Shown: positions 51,298 to 60,493, counted from the first letter of the stretch. The stretch: 64,000 nt of DNA from Chitinimonas koreensis (GCF_014353015.1 NZ_CP060704.1:2939001-3003000); one strand, 5' to 3'. The notes: generated from the letters alone by a model not told the origin. A program made the numbers and translations.

Positions 51298-54000
51298 ATG
51301 ACCAGCCGCCTCGCCCCCGCCCTGCCCCACAGCCGCTACCTGCAGCGCCTGTTCAACGCCCAGCCCGCGCTGCAGGCCGCCACCGAAGCCGCGCTCGACC
51401 GGCCCTTCGCCCGCGCCGAGATGGAAGCCATGCTGCCGTTGGGCGCCGACGACGCCGCGCTCAAGCCCGCGCTGCGCAAGCTGCGCCAGGCGGTGATGGC
51501 GCGGCTGCTGTGCCGCGACCTGCTCGGCCTGGCCCGGCTCGACGAGGTGATCGCCACCGTCAGCGACCTGGCCGAGGTCGCCATCCTGGCCGCGCTCGAA
51601 TGCACCACCCGGCCCGACGCCCGCCACGGCCGGCCGATCGGTGCCGAATCGGGCCAGGAGCAGAAGCTGATCGTGGTCGGCATGGGCAAGCTCGGCGGCC
51701 GCGAGCTCAACGTCTCCAGCGACATCGACCTGATCTTCGTCTACCCCGAGGACGGCGAGACCGACGGCCCGCGGCCGATCTCCAACCACGAATGGTTCGC
51801 CCGCGCCGGCCGCCGCCTGATCGCCCTCTTGCACGACGTGACCGAGGACGGCTTCGTGTTCCGCGTCGACATGCGGCTGCGGCCGTTCGGCGACTCCGGC
51901 CCGCTGGTGTCGAGCTTCCCGGCGCTGGAGAACTACCTGCTGACCCAGGGTCGCGAGTGGGAGCGCTACGCCTGGATCAAGGGCCGCGCGATCTGCGACG
52001 ACAGCGGCCGCTACGCCGCGGCCGGCATACCCGGCCTCGGCGGCGACGCGGCCGGGCTGATGCAGCTGGTCACCCCCTTCGTCTACCGCAAATACCTCGA
52101 CTACGGCGCCTACGCCTCGATGCGCGACCTGCACGGCCAGATCCAGCGCGAGGTGGTGCGGCGCGACATGGCCGACAACATCAAGCTCGGCCCCGGTGGC
52201 ATCCGCGAGATCGAATTCATCGCCCAGGTGTTCCAGCTGATCCGCGGCGGCCGCCGGCCGGCGCTGCGCATCCGGCCGACCCGCACCGTGCTGCGCGAGC
52301 TGACCGCCATGGGGCAGCTCGAGGCGCTGGCGGTGGCCGAACTGAGTGCCGCCTACGTCTTCCTGCGCGACCTCGAGCACCGGCTGCAATACCTCGACGA
52401 CGCCCAGACCCAGATGCTGCCGGCCGGCGAGGCCGACCGCGCGCTGATCGCCACCAGCATGGGCTTCGGCGACTGGGCGCGCTTCCTGGCCGCGCTCGAT
52501 GGCCACCGCGCCAACGTGAGCCGCCATTTCGAGCAGGTGTTCGCGCTGCCGCAGGCCGAGGGCGACGCGGTGCATCCGCTGGCCGGCGTCTGGCTCGGCA
52601 TCGCCGACGGCCAGGATAGCCACGGCCGGCTGGCCGCGCTGGGCTACGCCGACCCGGCCGAGATGGAACGGCTGCTGGCCGCGATCGCCCAGGGCAGCCG
52701 CTACCAGACGCTGGCCGACAAGAGCCGGCGCCGGCTCGACGCGCTGATCCCGCCGCTGGTCGAGGTCTGCGCCCGCCAGCCCAACCCAGACGCCACGCTG
52801 GCGCGCATCCTGCGTTTCCTCGACGCCATCGCCCGGCGCGAGTCCTACCTCGCCCTGCTGGCCGAGCACCCGCAGACGCTGAGCCGGCTGGCCGCGATGC
52901 ACAGCGCCAGCCCCTGGGTGGCCGACTACCTGCGCCAGCACCCGATCCTGCTCGACGAGCTGCTCGACGCGCGGCTGCTCTATACCGCGCCGGACTGGCC
53001 GACGCTGGGCGAGCAGCTGCGGCGCGAACTGGCGCTGCACGAGGGCGACACCGAGGCCGAGATGGACGTGCTGCGCCACTTCCAGCACCAGCAGCTGTTC
53101 CGCCTGTGCGCGCAGGACCTGGCTGGCGAGTACGAACTGACCACGCTGTCGGACCACCTGTCGGCGCTGGCCGACCTGGTGCTGGCGGTGACGCTGGAAC
53201 GCGCCTGGGCCGAGCTGCCGGGCCGCCACCGCGACACGGCCGCCTTCGCCGCGATCGGCTACGGCAAGCTCGGCGGCAAGGAGCTCGGCTACGGCTCGGA
53301 CCTCGACGTGATCTTCGTCTACGACGACGAGCACCCGGACGCCGCCGAGAAATACGCCAAGCTGGCGCGCCGCATCACCACCTGGCTGTCGACCGTGACC
53401 GCGGCCGGCACGCTGTACGAGGTCGACCTGCGGCTGCGGCCGAACGGCTCGTCGGGCCTCTTGGTCTCCAGCGTGGCCGCCTTCGCCCAGTATCAGCGCG
53501 AGGACGCCTGGGTGTGGGAACACCAGGCGCTGACCCGCGCCCGCTACGCCGCCGGCGACGCCGCGATCGGCGCGGCCTTCGAGACGGTGCGGCGCGAGAT
53601 CCTGGCCCAGCGCCGCGACCGCGAGCGGCTGGCCGAGGAAGTGGTCGGCATGCGCGACAAGATGCTGCAGACCCACCCGGCGCTGCCGGACGACGTCAAG
53701 CACCTGCGCGGCGGCCTGGTCGACGTCGAGTTCATCGTGCAGTACCTGGTGCTGGCGCATGCGGAACGGGTGCCGGCGCTGCTGGCCAACAGCGGCAATA
53801 TCGCGCTCCTGGGCACCGCGGCCGAGGCAGGGTTGATTCCGCCGGCGCTGGCGGAGGACGCGCAGCAGGCTTACCGGCGGCTGCGCGAATTGCAGCACCG
53901 GCAGCGGCTGGACGAAACGCCGCCGCATGCAGAGGAGCTGGCGGCGGTGGAGCCGTATTGCGAGGCGGTGCGAAGTTTGTGGCGGTTGGTATTCGGCTGA
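51298..54000 (+). CDS. glnE: Bifunctional glutamine synthetase adenylyltransferase/deadenylylase
   Basis: 900 residues. It adds and removes AMP on glutamine synthetase in response to PII. Two nucleotidyltransferase halves each carry the family motif: GMGKLGGRELNVSSDIDLIFVYPEDG (about residues 125-150) and GYGKLGGKELGYGSDLDVIFVYDDE (about 657-681). The first acts in deadenylylation and the second in adenylylation. Linker and C-terminal helical domains (PHAEELAAVEPYCEAVRSLWRLVFG) are complete. The next gene starts over the glnE stop. Confidence 0.97.
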   Translation: MTSRLAPALPHSRYLQRLFNAQPALQAATEAALDRPFARAEMEAMLPLGADDAALKPALRKLRQAVMARLLCRDLLGLARLDEVIATVSDLAEVAILAALECTTRPDARHGRPIGAESGQEQKLIVVGMGKLGGRELNVSSDIDLIFVYPEDGETDGPRPISNHEWFARAGRRLIALLHDVTEDGFVFRVDMRLRPFGDSGPLVSSFPALENYLLTQGREWERYAWIKGRAICDDSGRYAAAGIPGLGGDAAGLMQLVTPFVYRKYLDYGAYASMRDLHGQIQREVVRRDMADNIKLGPGGIREIEFIAQVFQLIRGGRRPALRIRPTRTVLRELTAMGQLEALAVAELSAAYVFLRDLEHRLQYLDDAQTQMLPAGEADRALIATSMGFGDWARFLAALDGHRANVSRHFEQVFALPQAEGDAVHPLAGVWLGIADGQDSHGRLAALGYADPAEMERLLAAIAQGSRYQTLADKSRRRLDALIPPLVEVCARQPNPDATLARILRFLDAIARRESYLALLAEHPQTLSRLAAMHSASPWVADYLRQHPILLDELLDARLLYTAPDWPTLGEQLRRELALHEGDTEAEMDVLRHFQHQQLFRLCAQDLAGEYELTTLSDHLSALADLVLAVTLERAWAELPGRHRDTAAFAAIGYGKLGGKELGYGSDLDVIFVYDDEHPDAAEKYAKLARRITTWLSTVTAAGTLYEVDLRLRPNGSSGLLVSSVAAFAQYQREDAWVWEHQALTRARYAAGDAAIGAAFETVRREILAQRRDRERLAEEVVGMRDKMLQTHPALPDDVKHLRGGLVDVEFIVQYLVLAHAERVPALLANSGNIALLGTAAEAGLIPPALAEDAQQAYRRLRELQHRQRLDETPPHAEELAAVEPYCEAVRSLWRLVFG

Positions 54001-54461
54001 TGCGCATCGCCGCCCGCATGCACAGATCGACCTACGCCACGACGCCGCACCCGGTCCTGGCCATCGACGGCACGCCGCTCGACGTCTGGCTGCAGAGCCA
54101 GACGGGCGAGGCGGACATCCTCGGCCTCGTTCCGGCGCAGGGTTGGCTCGTCGACGAGACGGAACTCGCCCTGGCCTGGCGGCGCATCGAACCGGGCCAG
54201 GAGGGCTGCAGCACCATCGTGCCGCTGCTGATCTGCCCGGACGATGCGGATTTCAGCTGTACCACCGTGGTGGTGGAACAGGAGTTGCGCAGTGACGAGG
54301 TCGTCTGGCATCGCTTCGGTTACGCGGCCGATCTGCCGCGGGACCAGGTCGGCGCCACGGTCAGGTGGTTTCGCCACGATTCGGCGCTCCGGTTCCCGCG
54401 CGCCGAATTCACGACTGCATTGGCGGAGCTGAAAAGACTGACCCAGGAGGTATGGCTGTAA
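54000..54461 (+). CDS. Hypothetical protein after glnE
   Basis: 153 residues from the ATG overlapping the glnE stop (TGATG); ATG 54018 is an alternative. It contains VLAIDGTPLDVWL, TIVPLLICPDDADFSCTTVVVEQEL and VWHRFGYA, a mixed alpha/beta protein without signal or membrane segments. Small acidic proteins like this are often immunity or regulatory proteins, but no toxin gene is adjacent. Not recognised. Base use is less GC-extreme than glnE, and the accessory island begins here. Confidence 0.65.
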   Translation: MRIAARMHRSTYATTPHPVLAIDGTPLDVWLQSQTGEADILGLVPAQGWLVDETELALAWRRIEPGQEGCSTIVPLLICPDDADFSCTTVVVEQELRSDEVVWHRFGYAADLPRDQVGATVRWFRHDSALRFPRAEFTTALAELKRLTQEVWL

Positions 54462-54548
54462 TAGGCGCGGCAATACTCTGCCGCCAGGAGTTTCGGCCAA
54501 GGCCGACCTGATTCGCTGAATCAGGCCAAAGACGCGAACGCGGTACGG

Positions 54549-55109
54549 CTATTTCCCGGCAAGCCGACTATCTGCAAGCATGTTGCAGAACAGCGCCCCT
54601 TGCCCGATCGCGTCGTCGAGCGCGACGTGGGTATGCGGCAGTGCATCGAACCAGCGCTTGGGCATGTTCCGCTTGGTGCTTTCGCGGTAGTCCGTCTTCA
54701 GTACGGCCATCGCGAACGACTTGATGTCCAATGCCGAATGGCTGAACGGGCTCTTTCCAATGAAGCGGATCAAATACCAATACACGAACAGGAAATCGAA
54801 CCCGGCGGGATAAGCGACGAAGACCGGCCGGCCCGGCAGGGACTTGATCCAGTCGACATAGCGCCGCATGGCATCGGCCGGCGCCTCCAGGTCGGTGCGG
54901 CATGCGACCCAGGCTTCGGGCTGGGTCGCCCACCAGGCTGCGGTCTCCGGATGCGGGGCCGCATCGGGCAGGGTTTCGAGATTGGCGCTGAAGGTCGACA
55001 GCAGTTGCTTGTCGGCGGTAAATGCAGCCGAGCCCAGGCTCAGCATCGAATGCGGGCCGGGAATTGGACCGTCGGTTTCGACGTCGGTACTGATATAGAT
55101 TTCGGTCAT
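54549..55109 (-). CDS. DnaQ-like 3'-5' exonuclease domain protein
   Basis: 186 residues. ISTDVETDGPIPGPHSMLSLGSAAF is an exonuclease I motif (DxE) with the PGPHSMLSxGxA variant seen in a stand-alone group. WVACRTDLEAPADAMRRYVDWIKSLPGRPVFVAYPAGFDFLFVYWYLIRF carries the Exo II Asp, and HVALDDAIGQGALFCNML the Exo III HxxxDA. All four acidic residues and the His are present, so it should be active on RNA or DNA. Start at 55109 by motif distance. Monocistronic. Confidence 0.83.
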   Translation of the reverse strand: MTEIYISTDVETDGPIPGPHSMLSLGSAAFTADKQLLSTFSANLETLPDAAPHPETAAWWATQPEAWVACRTDLEAPADAMRRYVDWIKSLPGRPVFVAYPAGFDFLFVYWYLIRFIGKSPFSHSALDIKSFAMAVLKTDYRESTKRNMPKRWFDALPHTHVALDDAIGQGALFCNMLADSRLAGK

Positions 55110-55563
55110 CGTAGTCCTGATCAAGAATCATCCAATACCAATGGCAAATGGATGACCATGCCTTATGTGCACTGCGCAAAGACGCGCCCAATAAAATAAC
55201 CAGCCTTCCGGCCAGCCGCCGAAATACCGCATGCACCAGGCCCAAGGTTCCCATAGCGGCTCCCCCACAGTCAGATGTTCGACCCAGCGGCATTCGGGCA
55301 ATGTCCCCGCGACGACAGCGAGATCGATGATGGGCGATTGAAACAGATCGACGCCTTCTCTCACTTCGCTGGCCGTGACCCCTCAGTCCACCGGCACTGG
55401 GAACTGCAACTAATCCATTGTTCCTAAAAGAAATTCCTCCACAGTGCGCAGCAGCACCTATGGTGACAAAGTGCTCGCGGCAGCGAGTCTTATGCTCGCC
55501 TCGATGTGCCTACGAACGACGAATTGTCCCCATCGTCACAAGACCTTAAAGGAGGAACCCACC
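55110..55563. other. Intergenic region upstream of the tail-like gene
   Basis: About 450 bp, lower in GC. An antisense open frame at 55128-55364 (VEHLTVGEPLWEPWAWCMRYFGGWPEG) has a protein-like composition but no recognisable family and no ribosome site; it could be a gene fragment. AAAGGAGGAA at about 55549-55558 is the ribosome site for the next gene. Otherwise nothing is seen. Confidence 0.4.
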
Positions 55564-57174
55564 ATGAGCCTCGCAGCAGAATGGCCCTTTACGCTCGCCG
55601 CGACCTACGCCAGCGCGACGAGCTTCACCGTAAGCGGCGACATCACCAGCGCCGGCAGCGGCGAGGCGTCGCTCGGGCGACGCGTCTGGGTGGATCAGAC
55701 CGCCGCGCGCTACGGCACGGTCTCCGCAGCCAGCTACGCCGCCGGCGCGACCACGGTCACGTTGCAGGACATCACCGACGGCTCGGGCGCCGCAGCCAGC
55801 CTGGCCAATGCGGCGATGACCGCCAATTTCGGCATCAGCAATCCGGTCAATACCTCGGTCCCCTGGCCGTTCCGTGACGTTCGCTCGCAAAGCATCGCTG
55901 CCGACGGGAATGATCAGACCGCCGCACTCACCACGCTGTTCGGCGGTCTCAATGCCGCCGAACGGGCGCTCTACCTCACCCCGCCCGGCACGCGTTTCGT
56001 CACGGAAGACGTCATCGCGAGCCTGCCACCCGGTGTCGTCGTGCTCGATCTGTCCAGCATCAACAGCTTCAACTCCGCCGGGGAGACGACCAAGGAATAC
56101 GGCCTGTTGTCGCGCGACAAATCCGTGTCCGACACCAACTTCGTGATGGCCTCGGGCCATCACCCGGTGATTCAGCTGAACAACTACGGCAATGCGGAAG
56201 ACTCGCCCGGCACGCCGACCACCTCGGCGCTGGAGCGCAAGGCTTCGCTGCTGTGGGCGGCCGGCAAGTTCCGGACCGGGTCGACCGACAAGCACGGCTG
56301 GCGCGGCGCCGGCCTGCTGCAGTTCAGCAAGGACGCCAGCGGCGATTTCTGGAAGCTGGCGCTGCGCTCGCTGGCACCGTGGGCCGCCATCGAAGCCGAG
56401 TACGAGCGCTGGAGAACCGCGGCCGCCTATACCACGGGCGACTACGCCGCCAACGCCAACAACATCTACGTGGCCGCCAGCACCGGCACTTCGGGTGGCA
56501 CGCCGCCCACCCACACCAGCGGCACCGTGTCCGACGGCGGCGTGTCCTGGACCTATGTCGATGCCGGCGACCGCACGTTATGGAGCGTGGATGAATACGG
56601 CCGCCTGAAGCTCAACGGCGGCAACGGCACCGACGACCTCCTCAGCTGCCGCCAGACCGCCATCGACACGGCGACCACCGCCACCGCACGCATCACCGCG
56701 CGCGGGACCAGCCGTGGCGCAGCACTGATCCTGGAACCCACCGATGGCTCGGCGAACGTCGCGGCCACGCCCTACCTGCGCGCGGATTCAGCCAATGGCC
56801 TGCGGATCATGAAATCCGACAGTTCGACCGACCTGGGCCTGTTCACCGACAGCGGCGGCTTCTACCACCGCGAGATCCGCAGCCGCCATGCGACCGCGAC
56901 GGACATGGACGCCACCCCCTCGGTCACCGGCATCGGCACGCTCTACCTGGCCAATTCTGCGGCGACCAGCATCACGGCGCTCGATGACGGCGAAGATGGG
57001 CAGCGGGTGACGCTGATCGCGTTCAACGGCAATTCGACCATCGTCAGCAGTGCGACCCTGCTGCTGACCGGCTCGGCCAACCAAGCCCTGACCGCCTGGT
57101 CTTCGATCACCTTCGAGAAGGTGCCGACCTCGATCTCGAACCGCTGGATCGAGGTGGCGCGGAGCATCAAGTAG
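55564..57174 (+). CDS. Phage-tail-fibre-like surface protein, orphan
   Basis: 536 residues. A near-perfect Shine-Dalgarno (AAAGGAGGAA) fixes ATG 55564. The composition is that of tail fibres or tailspikes: rich in Thr/Ser/Ala/Gly and low in Lys, with repeats such as AAAYTTGDYAANANNIYVAASTGTSGGTPPTHTSGTVSDGGVSWTYVDAGD, which is a common carbohydrate-binding fibre module. The C-terminal third (TPSVTGIGTLYLANSAATSITALDDGEDGQRVTLIA) recalls beta-helix tips. No signal peptide. No phage structural, lysis or integrase genes flank it. Fibre-like is inferred from composition and the repeat; receptor target unknown. Confidence 0.7.
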   Translation: MSLAAEWPFTLAATYASATSFTVSGDITSAGSGEASLGRRVWVDQTAARYGTVSAASYAAGATTVTLQDITDGSGAAASLANAAMTANFGISNPVNTSVPWPFRDVRSQSIAADGNDQTAALTTLFGGLNAAERALYLTPPGTRFVTEDVIASLPPGVVVLDLSSINSFNSAGETTKEYGLLSRDKSVSDTNFVMASGHHPVIQLNNYGNAEDSPGTPTTSALERKASLLWAAGKFRTGSTDKHGWRGAGLLQFSKDASGDFWKLALRSLAPWAAIEAEYERWRTAAAYTTGDYAANANNIYVAASTGTSGGTPPTHTSGTVSDGGVSWTYVDAGDRTLWSVDEYGRLKLNGGNGTDDLLSCRQTAIDTATTATARITARGTSRGAALILEPTDGSANVAATPYLRADSANGLRIMKSDSSTDLGLFTDSGGFYHREIRSRHATATDMDATPSVTGIGTLYLANSAATSITALDDGEDGQRVTLIAFNGNSTIVSSATLLLTGSANQALTAWSSITFEKVPTSISNRWIEVARSIK

Positions 57175-57297
57175 ACACGCCGGTGGCGGCGTCCGCAGGC
57201 CGGTACGCCGCCCTCGCGGCGCGTCATGCCGTGCACACCGGCTTGCGATAATCCGGGGAGTTGATACCCAAGATGGGCAAGCTCGGGAGGACAACCC

Positions 57298-57804
57298 ATG
57301 CAACAAACCAGGCAGCCGCTCTATCGCAAAGTCAACACGACGGCGCGGGGCGTTCACCATCATTTCGGCGGCGACTTTCAAGAGGCTCGGCAGCGGATCG
57401 GTGCCGAACAGAATTCGCCCAGGCGCCAGGGCATGAGATAGGGCAAACGCAGAGGCCTCGACTACACACCGCTCTTCCGCTTCCTGTTATCGCGCGTCGG
57501 ATGCAAGTGGGACGAGGTGTATCGCGAGGCCGCGGCGCGGCTCGACCGGAAGGAGCCAATCTTCTGGCTGGTCGCCTTGCGCGACGAGGATGGGCGGCCT
57601 TATGTCCGCACAGGTGAGGCGAGCTACTTCAGCGGTCTCAGGGTCGACGCCGAAGGGGTATTACGAGTTGTCGATCCCGCTGTCGGCACCGGCAGTCTGG
57701 CGCCACTGTGTGCTTGCTGTACGCATACGTTCAACGGCGTGCCGTTTACTCGGCGCTACCTGAAGGAGCAGATTCCTCAGGTATCGGCAATTCGGAACGC
57801 TTGA
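57298..57804 (+). pseudogene. Conserved hypothetical gene interrupted by an in-frame amber stop
   Basis: A single frame of 168 codons from ATG 57298 (GGGAGGA eight bases upstream) to TGA 57804, broken only by TAG at codon 48 (57439-57441). Before it: RKVNTTARGVHHHFGGDFQEAR; after it: GLDYTPLFRFLLSRVGCKWDEVYREAAARLDRKEPIFWLVALRDEDG, SYFSGLRVDAEG, CACCTHTFNGVPFTRRYLKEQ. Both parts read as one conserved protein with a CxCC cluster near the end. A single A-to-T change (AAG to TAG) would explain the stop. The function of the intact family is not known to me. Re-initiation at GTG 57517 is possible. Confidence 0.75.
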
Positions 57805-57877
57805 GCACACACGTTCGCAAGGCAGGCGTTCTAGCGCAAAAAGTCTTGGCTGACCTGTACCAGCCCCCATTCGAGCC

Positions 57878-58291
57878 TCAGGAGTCAGAGTCGGCCATCG
57901 CTTGCACACGTACCTGCATATCGAGGTGTGCCGCCTCGATCAGCTTCGTCAGTGCCGAAGCATCGACCAGGCTGCTCGGCCTAAGCTTCACGTGCCGCAT
58001 GAACCGACCGGTGCCTTCCAGCAATCGATCAGGATCGGCCATCTCGGCACCGAGAAAGAAACCGACATTGACGTGCGCCGTAAACGCGTTGACGTAGGCG
58101 AACGCCGCATCGCCCACGCAGGCGGTCGGATGGCCGTCGTGCAGCAGCTCGCGCACATCGTCGCCGCAGCCGCGCATGACTTCGAACCAGCGCTGCGCGA
58201 TGGCACCCAGTTCGCCCGGATGATTCTGCATCCAGGCATCGACGGCCGGGTCATGTTCGACCGCGGTGGGAAATCGCATCAGTCGGCTCAT
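57878..58291 (-). CDS. DUF1801-type protein
   Basis: 137 residues. Diagnostic sequence DPAVDAWMQNHPGELGAIAQRWFEVMRGCGDDVRELLHDGHPTACVGDAAFAYVNAFTAHVNVGFFLGAEMADPDRLLEGTGRFMRHVKLRPSSLVD matches the DUF1801/YdhG fold (SRP-like alpha/beta domain). Cytosolic; biochemical role not established for the family. ATG 58291 is preferred over the upstream start at 58312. Confidence 0.85.
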   Translation of the reverse strand: MSRLMRFPTAVEHDPAVDAWMQNHPGELGAIAQRWFEVMRGCGDDVRELLHDGHPTACVGDAAFAYVNAFTAHVNVGFFLGAEMADPDRLLEGTGRFMRHVKLRPSSLVDASALTKLIEAAHLDMQVRVQAMADSDS

Positions 58292-58346
58292 GGCGTTGTC
58301 AGCTCCGTGCAAGAGCGAGTGGATCGGGCGACGTCATCCTGCTTGC

Positions 58347-58898
58347 CTATTGCTCGTCTTCCGGCCGAAGCTCGGAAAAGACCCATTCGAATTCGTCGAT
58401 CATTCGCTTGGCCTGCGCATCGTATTCGGCCCGGTAGTGATGCACATGCGGCGATGGGATCGAAGGCCGGCCTTCGCTGAAACCGAGCGTCTCGAGCGCT
58501 GCCGCGAACCGGGCGATCGGCCCGTAGCCGAACAGCACGCCATGGCGGTCCCATACGATCGTCGCCCGATCCTGCGGCGAATGGACCCAGATGTCGAAAC
58601 GGGCATCGGCGGCCAGGTAATCTCCGAACTCCCCGATGAACGTTTCGAACCGATCGCCCGAGATCGCCGGACTTTGATATCGCCCCGGCTCGGCTTCTCC
58701 TCGCGGCGTGTGCAATACGTAGAGCAGGAAATAAGGCGGAGCAAGGAGCCGGACCAGATGCGCGAAAGGCTTCGATCCCTGGGCAGGCATGCCGGCTACC
58801 AGGCGTTCGTATTCCGGCGAATGATCCTCGCGCTCATAGACCGGCAGGTGTGAATGCTCAGTCCATTCACCAGCCACGAGAGACGACAATTTATGCAT
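58347..58898 (-). CDS. Conserved hypothetical protein
   Basis: 183 residues. Stretches include SSLVAGEWTEHSHLPVYEREDHSPEYERLVAG, LLAPPYFLLYVLHTPRGEAEPGRYQSP, FGDYLAADARFDIWVHSPQDRATIVWDRHGVLFGYGP and a C-terminal acidic helix. No signal or membrane segment, no catalytic motif I recognise. The gap to the DUF1801-type gene is about 55 bp on the same strand, so they may be co-transcribed. Confidence 0.7.
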   Translation of the reverse strand: MHKLSSLVAGEWTEHSHLPVYEREDHSPEYERLVAGMPAQGSKPFAHLVRLLAPPYFLLYVLHTPRGEAEPGRYQSPAISGDRFETFIGEFGDYLAADARFDIWVHSPQDRATIVWDRHGVLFGYGPIARFAAALETLGFSEGRPSIPSPHVHHYRAEYDAQAKRMIDEFEWVFSELRPEDEQ

Positions 58899-59264
58899 GT
58901 TCTTAACGCCCAAGCTCGAATGGATTCGGCAATCGATATGAATCGAGTCGAAATGCGTAGTGAATCTGCCCCGGTCTACGGCTAAACCCCCGCCCCCACC
59001 AACCCCGCATTCGCCTCCCTCACCCGCGCCGCCTCGTCGTCGTACAGGAAAGGCAGGTAGCAGTAGCGCCGCCTCGCGGTCATCGGCGTCGCCTCATTAT
59101 GCCCGCCCGGACTCCCGAGACCGCTGCGGCAGGCCAGGATGGACCGCCCCCAAAGCATGAAATCGCGATCCCGATCGCCATCGTGCAACCGGGCATCCGC
59201 GCGCCGTGTTTTTACATTGCGCCAGGCCGCTCTAAGCTGAAGCTTCCCAACCCGGAGACGACCG
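58899..59264. other. Intergenic region
   Basis: About 365 bp. A minus-strand frame over 58982-59098 reads RRRYCYLPFLYDDEAARVREANAGLVGAGV at its end and could be a gene remnant, but it has no start signal or family match. Nothing else is seen. Confidence 0.35.
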
Positions 59265-59879
59265 ATGCCCTTCACCCGGCTGCTGTCCCTCATCTGCTGC
59301 TTCCTGCTGCTCGCCCTGCCCGCCCGCGCCCAGGAGGATCGCCACGACGACCACGAAGCGCTGCGGCAGATCCTGCAGCGCGGCGCCACGGCGCTGAACA
59401 CCCGCGATTTCGATGCGATCGCGCCGCTGCTGCATCCGCGCTTCACCATCGTGACCGTCGACAACCGCAAGTTCACCACGTTGGCCGAGTTCAAGGCCTA
59501 CTGGAACGGCCTGTTCGAGGGCGAGGGCCGGGTGCTCGACCGCATCGAGGCCAAGCCGGTGGCCGATGCGCTGACCGAGTTCCTCGATGAACAGACCGGC
59601 GTCACCCACGGCACCTCGAGCGACGTCTACCACTTCCGCGACGGCGAGGTGCGCACCATGCAGACGCGCTGGACCGCGGTGGTGGCCAAGGACGGCGGTC
59701 AGTGGAAGCTGGTGAAGCTGCATTCCTCGGTCGGGCTGTTCGACAATCCGCTGGTGGCGGCCACGCGCGAGGCGGCGATCCGCGGCGCGGTGCTGGTGGG
59801 GGTGGCCTTGCTGGCGCTGGGCTTGCTGGTCGGCTATGCGCTGGGGCGGCGTGGACGGCGGGTAGGCGCGCACGCGTAG
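59265..59879 (+). CDS. Exported NTF2/SnoaL-like (DUF4440) protein with C-terminal anchor
   Basis: 204 residues. Signal peptide MPFTRLLSLICCFLLLALPARA, then an NTF2-like domain at about residues 27-150 (LRQILQRGATALNTRDFDAIAPLLHPRFTIVTVDNRKFTTLAEFKAYWNGLF; TRWTAVVAKDGGQWKLVKLHSSV) and one membrane helix at about 172-193 (RGAVLVGVALLALGLLVGYALG) before a basic tail. The domain would face the periplasm. Ligand or reaction unknown. Monocistronic. Confidence 0.82.
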   Translation: MPFTRLLSLICCFLLLALPARAQEDRHDDHEALRQILQRGATALNTRDFDAIAPLLHPRFTIVTVDNRKFTTLAEFKAYWNGLFEGEGRVLDRIEAKPVADALTEFLDEQTGVTHGTSSDVYHFRDGEVRTMQTRWTAVVAKDGGQWKLVKLHSSVGLFDNPLVAATREAAIRGAVLVGVALLALGLLVGYALGRRGRRVGAHA

Positions 59880-59927
59880 ACGTGGACGGTCGCCGGTGCC
59901 GGTCTATTCCATGGCGGCCATATACGC

Positions 59928-60014
59928 GTAGGAGCGGCTTCAGCCGCGAATTCGTCGTCCTCGGCGCCGCCGGCCGATATATCGACGGCGCCTTCGCGGC
60001 TGAAGCCGCTCCTA
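59928..60014. repeat. REP-like palindrome, type 1
   Basis: GTAGGAGCGGCTTCAGCCGC and its inverse GCGGCTGAAGCCGCTCCTAC around a 47-bp centre that itself contains GGCGCCGCCGGCCGATATATCGACGGCGCC, an inner inverted repeat. Followed within 20 bp by a type 2 element. Confidence 0.9.
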
Positions 60015-60032
60015 CAGACGCGATGCGACGCC

Positions 60033-60146
60033 GTAGGTCGGGCTTTACGCCCGACATCGCTGCCGCTCGAATCGAGCACGCGAATCAAACTTCGACCCGT
60101 CAGCGACTCCGATGACCGGAGCTGTCGGGCGTAAAGCCCGACCTAC
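60033..60146. repeat. REP-like palindrome, type 2
   Basis: GTAGGTCGGGCTTTACGCCC at the left and GGGCGTAAAGCCCGACCTAC at the right, about 74 bp apart. Each half is itself a short palindrome (GGGCTTTACGCCC). Together with the adjacent type 1 unit it fills the space before the ferredoxin gene end. Confidence 0.9.
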
Positions 60147-60196
60147 GACCGCCCTTGCTCATCGGAACGATCGCCAGGACGGCCTTCCCGCCTCGT

Positions 60197-60493
60197 TTAA
60201 CCGATCCGCCGAATCCGCATCGCCCCGGTCACCCTCACCTGGCAGGCCAGCCGGGCCAGCGGCCGCTCGGGCGCGTAGATCTCCAACGCCTCGCGCTCGT
60301 CCGCGTCGGGCGGGGCGATGCTGCCGGTCACCTCGGCTTCCAGCTCGACCAGGCAGGTACCGCACAGTCCGGCGCGGCAGCCGAACAGCAGCGGCGAATC
60401 GAGCGCCGACACCGCCAGCACCAGTTGCGCACCATGCGCCAGCTCCAGCGGCGCGAAGCCGCTGCCGGGGAATTCGACGCGATGCGTGCTCAT
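60197..60493 (-). CDS. Plant-type 2Fe-2S ferredoxin
   Basis: 98 residues. The cluster motif is FGCRAGLCGTCLVELEAEVTG (CxxxxCxxC) with the fourth Cys in LARLACQVRV. It is an electron carrier, here very likely for the oxygenase genes beside it. The ATG overlaps the stop of the AurF-like gene (ATGA), so it is translated together with it. Last gene of the minus-strand operon. Confidence 0.93.
   Translation of the reverse strand: MSTHRVEFPGSGFAPLELAHGAQLVLAVSALDSPLLFGCRAGLCGTCLVELEAEVTGSIAPPDADEREALEIYAPERPLARLACQVRVTGAMRIRRIG

Noticed and set aside
50836..53928. A 1030-codon minus-strand open frame opposite glnE
   Set aside because: glnE is complete with both nucleotidyltransferase motifs. The antisense translation is Gln/Arg/His-rich shadow sequence.
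55128..55364. 78-codon minus-strand frame with EPLWEPWAWCMRYFGGWPEG
   Set aside because: Protein-like composition but no ribosome site, no family recognition and no upstream continuation. It may be a gene fragment but cannot be supported.
58982..59098. Minus-strand tail RRRYCYLPFLYDDEAARVREANAGLV
   Set aside because: No start signal and too short to judge; left as a possible remnant.
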